Shown here: piece by piece, positions 61,607 to 64,000 of the stretch
Layout of the letters: the number at the start of each line of letters is the position of its first letter
Position numbering within the stretch: position 1 is the stretch's first letter
DNA from: Actinospica robiniae DSM 44927
GTDB taxonomy: Bacteria > Actinomycetota > Actinomycetes > Streptomycetales > Catenulisporaceae
Length of the DNA stretch: 64,000 bases
Direction: 5' to 3'
Assembly (NCBI RefSeq): GCF_000504285.1
Contig: NZ_KI632511.1
Location: 9,775,882-9,839,881, forward strand
Program-made: the position numbers and the translations under genes
The notes under the pieces: generated by a model
Database searches by the model: none
Seen by the model: only the letters and a program-made list of their open reading frames with translations
What the model was told of the DNA's origin: nothing

Positions 61607-63123
61607 GGGCTTGTCAATTGGAGTGTGTAAGTTTGGGGACGGTTCTTCCTTCTTCGGGTCTCCGTCGGCGGTTGCCGTCGGTGACGGTTTTGCTGGTCAG
61701 ACCGGGAGTTTGCCGGGGAAGCGGATCGCGAAGTCGTTCAGGGCCCGCTTCCAGCCGTAGGTTCCGGTGCCGCGTAGCTGTCCGGCCGGCACGTGGCGGC
61801 CCTCGCCGTCGATGTGGCGGCCCTCGATGCGGCGGATGCCGAGGTAGAGCAGTTTGATCGCGGCGTCGTCGTCGGGAAAGTGCCCGCGGGTCTTGCTGAT
61901 TTTGCGGAGCTGGAAGTTCATCGACTCGATGGCGTTGGTCGTGTAGATGACCCGTCGCAGCTCGAGGGGGAAGTCGAGAAACGGTATGAACGTCTCCCAG
62001 GACCGCTCCCATGCGGAGATCACCCCGGGTGCGCTGCGGGCGAACGTGCCGCGCAGCGCTTCGAGCGCGGCCTCGGCGGCCGAGGCGTTCGCGGCGGTGT
62101 AGATCGGGCGCAGCGCGGCGGCGATCTTCTTGCGGTCGGCGTAGGCGACATACCGCATCGAGGTGCGGATCAAGTGGACCACGCAGGTCTGCACGATCGC
62201 CTCGGGCCATACGTGCCCGATCGCCTCGGGCAGCCCGCTCAGCCCGTCGCAGCACACGACGAGGGCGTCTTTCAGGCCCCTGTTGCGCAGGGAGGTCAGG
62301 ACGTTGAGCCAGAACCGGGAGCCCTCCTTCTGCTCGATCCAGATGCCGAGCACCTGCTTGTACCCGTCGGTGTCCACGCCGATCACCAGGTGCGCGGCCT
62401 TGTTCACGACGCTGCCGGACTCGCGGACCTTCACCACGATCGCGTCGATGTAAAGGATCGGATACACCGCGTCGAGCGCGCGGTTCTGCCATTCGGCGAT
62501 CTCCTCGCGCACCACCTCGGTCACGTTGGAGACCAGCGCGGGGGAGATCTCGGCGCCGTAGACCTCGGCGAGGTGGTCGCGGATGTCGCGGGTGGACATC
62601 CCCCGGGCGTAGAGCGAGAGGATCATCTCGTCGATCTGCCCGAGTCTCTTGGTGCGCTTGGGCACGATCCGCGGCTCGAACGAGCCGGCCCGATCACGCG
62701 GGACCTGCAGGCGCACCGGCCCGGACGCGGTGACCACGGTCTTGGGGTAGGAGCCGTTGCGCGAGTTGGGCGAGCCGACCCCGGCCGGATCCCCCTTCTC
62801 GTAGCCGAGGTGATCCGCCATCTCCACCTGCAGCGCCCGCTCGAGCACCGCCTTGGTGATCGCAGCCAGCAGCTCCTGCGCCCCGCCCCCGGCCTTCTCG
62901 GCCTCGGCCAGCAGAGAGTCGATCGCCTCCGGAGCCAGGATCGCAGCGACCCGACGGGCACCCTCGACCTGCTCGAGCTCCTCCACCAGATGCTCCTCGG
63001 CCTCCACCGACAGCACCTGGTCCATCTTCTTGCCACTCACAGCGTGTCACCATTTCTAGCAGCCAGGCACTACCACCTGCTGCTCAACAGGTCACCCGCT
63101 TACACACTCCATTAGACACGCTC
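61607..63123 (-). mobile_element. IS256-family element, copy 2 (1517 bp)
   Basis: Same length, ends and orientation as copy 1. Flanked by its own 8-bp duplication CCCGGGCC (61599-61606 and 63124-63131). I noticed two base differences from copy 1 (the equivalents of 33763 and 33773). Confidence 0.93.
61697..63040 (-). CDS. IS256-family (mutator) transposase, copy 2
   Basis: About 447 residues, intact, with Asp199, Asp265 and Glu372 as in copy 1 and Ile at residue 136 in place of Val. Near-identity of two copies indicates recent transposition and an active source. Confidence 0.95.
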   Translation of the reverse strand: MSGKKMDQVLSVEAEEHLVEELEQVEGARRVAAILAPEAIDSLLAEAEKAGGGAQELLAAITKAVLERALQVEMADHLGYEKGDPAGVGSPNSRNGSYPKTVVTASGPVRLQVPRDRAGSFEPRIVPKRTKRLGQIDEMILSLYARGMSTRDIRDHLAEVYGAEISPALVSNVTEVVREEIAEWQNRALDAVYPILYIDAIVVKVRESGSVVNKAAHLVIGVDTDGYKQVLGIWIEQKEGSRFWLNVLTSLRNRGLKDALVVCCDGLSGLPEAIGHVWPEAIVQTCVVHLIRTSMRYVAYADRKKIAAALRPIYTAANASAAEAALEALRGTFARSAPGVISAWERSWETFIPFLDFPLELRRVIYTTNAIESMNFQLRKISKTRGHFPDDDAAIKLLYLGIRRIEGRHIDGEGRHVPAGQLRGTGTYGWKRALNDFAIRFPGKLPV

Positions 63124-63751
63124 CCCGGGCCAGGTCCGCGATCACCGCCGGGGAGCGCTGCCCGCTCACGAGCGCATCGAGCATCGCGCGCCCGGAGACC
63201 CCGAACAGGTCCGAGGCCTCGAGCGAGAGCTTGATCAGCGCGTCCTCCAAGACCTTCTCCACCCGGTTGCGGTACCGGGTGCGCTCACCGACCAGCACCT
63301 CGCGCAACCGGGTCAGGTCCTGCAACTCCCGCACCGGCCGGGGAGGTATGAACGAGGCGCGCAGCATCCCGCGCTCGGCCAGCTTCGCCAGCCACACCGC
63401 ATCGAGCCGGTCGGTCTTGGCCCGGCCCGGCACGTTCTTGACATCCCGGGCGTTGACCAGCCACACCCGCAGCCCACGGGACTCGAGCAGGTAGAAGAAC
63501 GGCCGCCAGTAATCCCCGGTCGCCTCCATCACCACCAACTCCACCCCCTGACACACCAGAAGGTCGCCCAACTCGTTGATCGCCGAGGTGAGCGCGGCCA
63601 CCTTCCAGGTCCGCTGCACCCGCCGCGCACCGGCCCCGGGCACCCGCAGACACACCACCGCCGACGCCTTGGCGATATCGAGCGCTGCCACCCGCTCGAC
63701 ACGCCCGTCGGCTTCCTGCTCATCCCGCCAAACCATCATCTGATCGCCCAT

Positions 63752-64000
63752 CAGGGCCTCCTTGCGATCCCGCGCTCCCCCGAGCCCGGCACCCCGTGCC
63801 CGCCACCCGACAGGCCACCCGAGGAACGCCAAGTCTCGCCGGCGTGCTCGAAGCAACAAGTCACAGCCCCGGATAGCAGCCCGTGTCAGACTCCTCGACG
63901 GGATACGAAACCCAAGAGAACTCGACCTCACACAGGCGGCGGGCACAAGCCCATTTTCACGCCGTCAAGGCGTCACCGGAAGGGGACAGGAAGACTCCTC
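63752..64000 (-). other. Noncoding 5' end of IS110 element 2
   Basis: About 250 bases upstream of the transposase start without a convincing gene, the position expected for the element's bridge RNA. The flanking repeat does not visibly resume before the window ends, so the element's end is outside. Confidence 0.45.

Larger units (their letters stand above)
60922..63751 (-). pseudogene. IS110-family (DEDD) transposase, interrupted
   Basis: Joining 63751-63124 with 61598-60922 restores an intact 434-residue frame from ATG 63751 (AAGGAGG upstream). DEDD motifs: AALDIAKA, LVVMEATGDYW, RAKTDRLDAVWLA. The transposase_20 part has EIPGVGRACAQAIVAEIG and the conserved Ser region IQSGSKNTHGPTGKGNRWLKG. 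The IS256 insert lies after residue about 209 and ends the protein early. Confidence 0.88.
60847..64000 (-). mobile_element. IS110-family element 2, split by IS256, running off the window
   Basis: The right boundary of the flanking repeat at about 60847 marks one end; the other is outside the window. It encodes a different IS110-group transposase from element 1 (434 against 399 residues). It is oriented with its noncoding 5' end to the right, from 63752. Confidence 0.72.

Noticed and set aside
32735..63123. Composite transposon made of the two IS256 copies and 27 kb between them
   Set aside because: Each IS256 copy has its own perfect 8-bp duplication and restores its own host gene on removal, which shows independent insertions.

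Overview
The window is high-GC DNA with GTG/TTG starts, many 4-base stop/start overlaps, a Tat-lipoprotein binding protein, hsp18/RheA-type heat-shock elements, a c-di-AMP riboswitch in front of a cell-wall hydrolase, and SnoaL-tailed ECF sigma factors. All of this points to a filamentous actinomycete (Streptomyces/Catenulispora/Actinospica type; the genus is a guess). No tRNA, rRNA or CRISPR array was seen. Region 1 (1-10943) is a plant-polysaccharide utilisation locus: a LacI-type repressor (cut by the window edge) diverges from a GH3 beta-xylosidase, two LplB/LplC-type permeases, a Tat-exported lipoprotein binding protein, a GH39 beta-xylosidase, a YesL-like membrane protein and a GH42 beta-galactosidase. 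Both sides of the divergent promoter carry a one-mismatch copy of the palindrome CGAAACTTTCG. Region 2 (10918-16500) has an alpha/beta hydrolase divergent from an AraC regulator, a RibD-C reductase, a YCII protein, a type-B carboxylesterase and, on the minus strand, a secreted transglycosylase-like protein led by a ydaO/c-di-AMP riboswitch with a good promoter. Region 3 (16895-23629) is a possible small natural-product locus: DHA2 exporter, PhyH oxygenase, CBS-type PLP enzyme, ATP-grasp ligase and LLM flavin monooxygenase, with overlapping coding ends, then a methyltransferase. Region 4 (23654-32329) holds a TetR/ABC exporter pair around a 24-bp palindrome, a sigma factor and RibD-C pair, a secreted protein of unknown function, a MarR/epoxide hydrolase pair, and RmlB plus GNAT. 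Region 5 (32330-36825) is a mobile-element scar. An IS110-family element sits in a dispersed repeat and is itself split by an IS256-family element; next to it are a large imperfect inverted repeat, two long hairpins and an about 82-bp-period array of short palindromes. Region 6 (36826-60559) is ordinary chromosome: a beta-helix lipoprotein, an ArsR-SRPBCC regulator, a WXG100-like secretion pair, an APC permease, a two-gene operon of ABCG transporter and MoCo-sulfurase-like enzyme, STAS proteins, a RheA-type operator in front of an hsp18 gene reduced to its N-terminus, a TetR/MFS efflux pair with three matching operators, a second sigma/SnoaL pair, a DUF998 protein, an acyltransferase, thiol peroxidase, and an MmyB-type regulator divergent from an SDR that lacks the YxxxK motif. 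Region 7 (60595-64000) repeats the theme of region 5: another copy of the dispersed repeat, a different IS110-family element entering it, and a second IS256 copy inside that IS110 transposase. The two IS256 copies are both 1517 bp, in the same orientation, and differ at two bases that I noticed. Each has its own 8-bp target duplication, so they are independent insertions and not the ends of a composite transposon.
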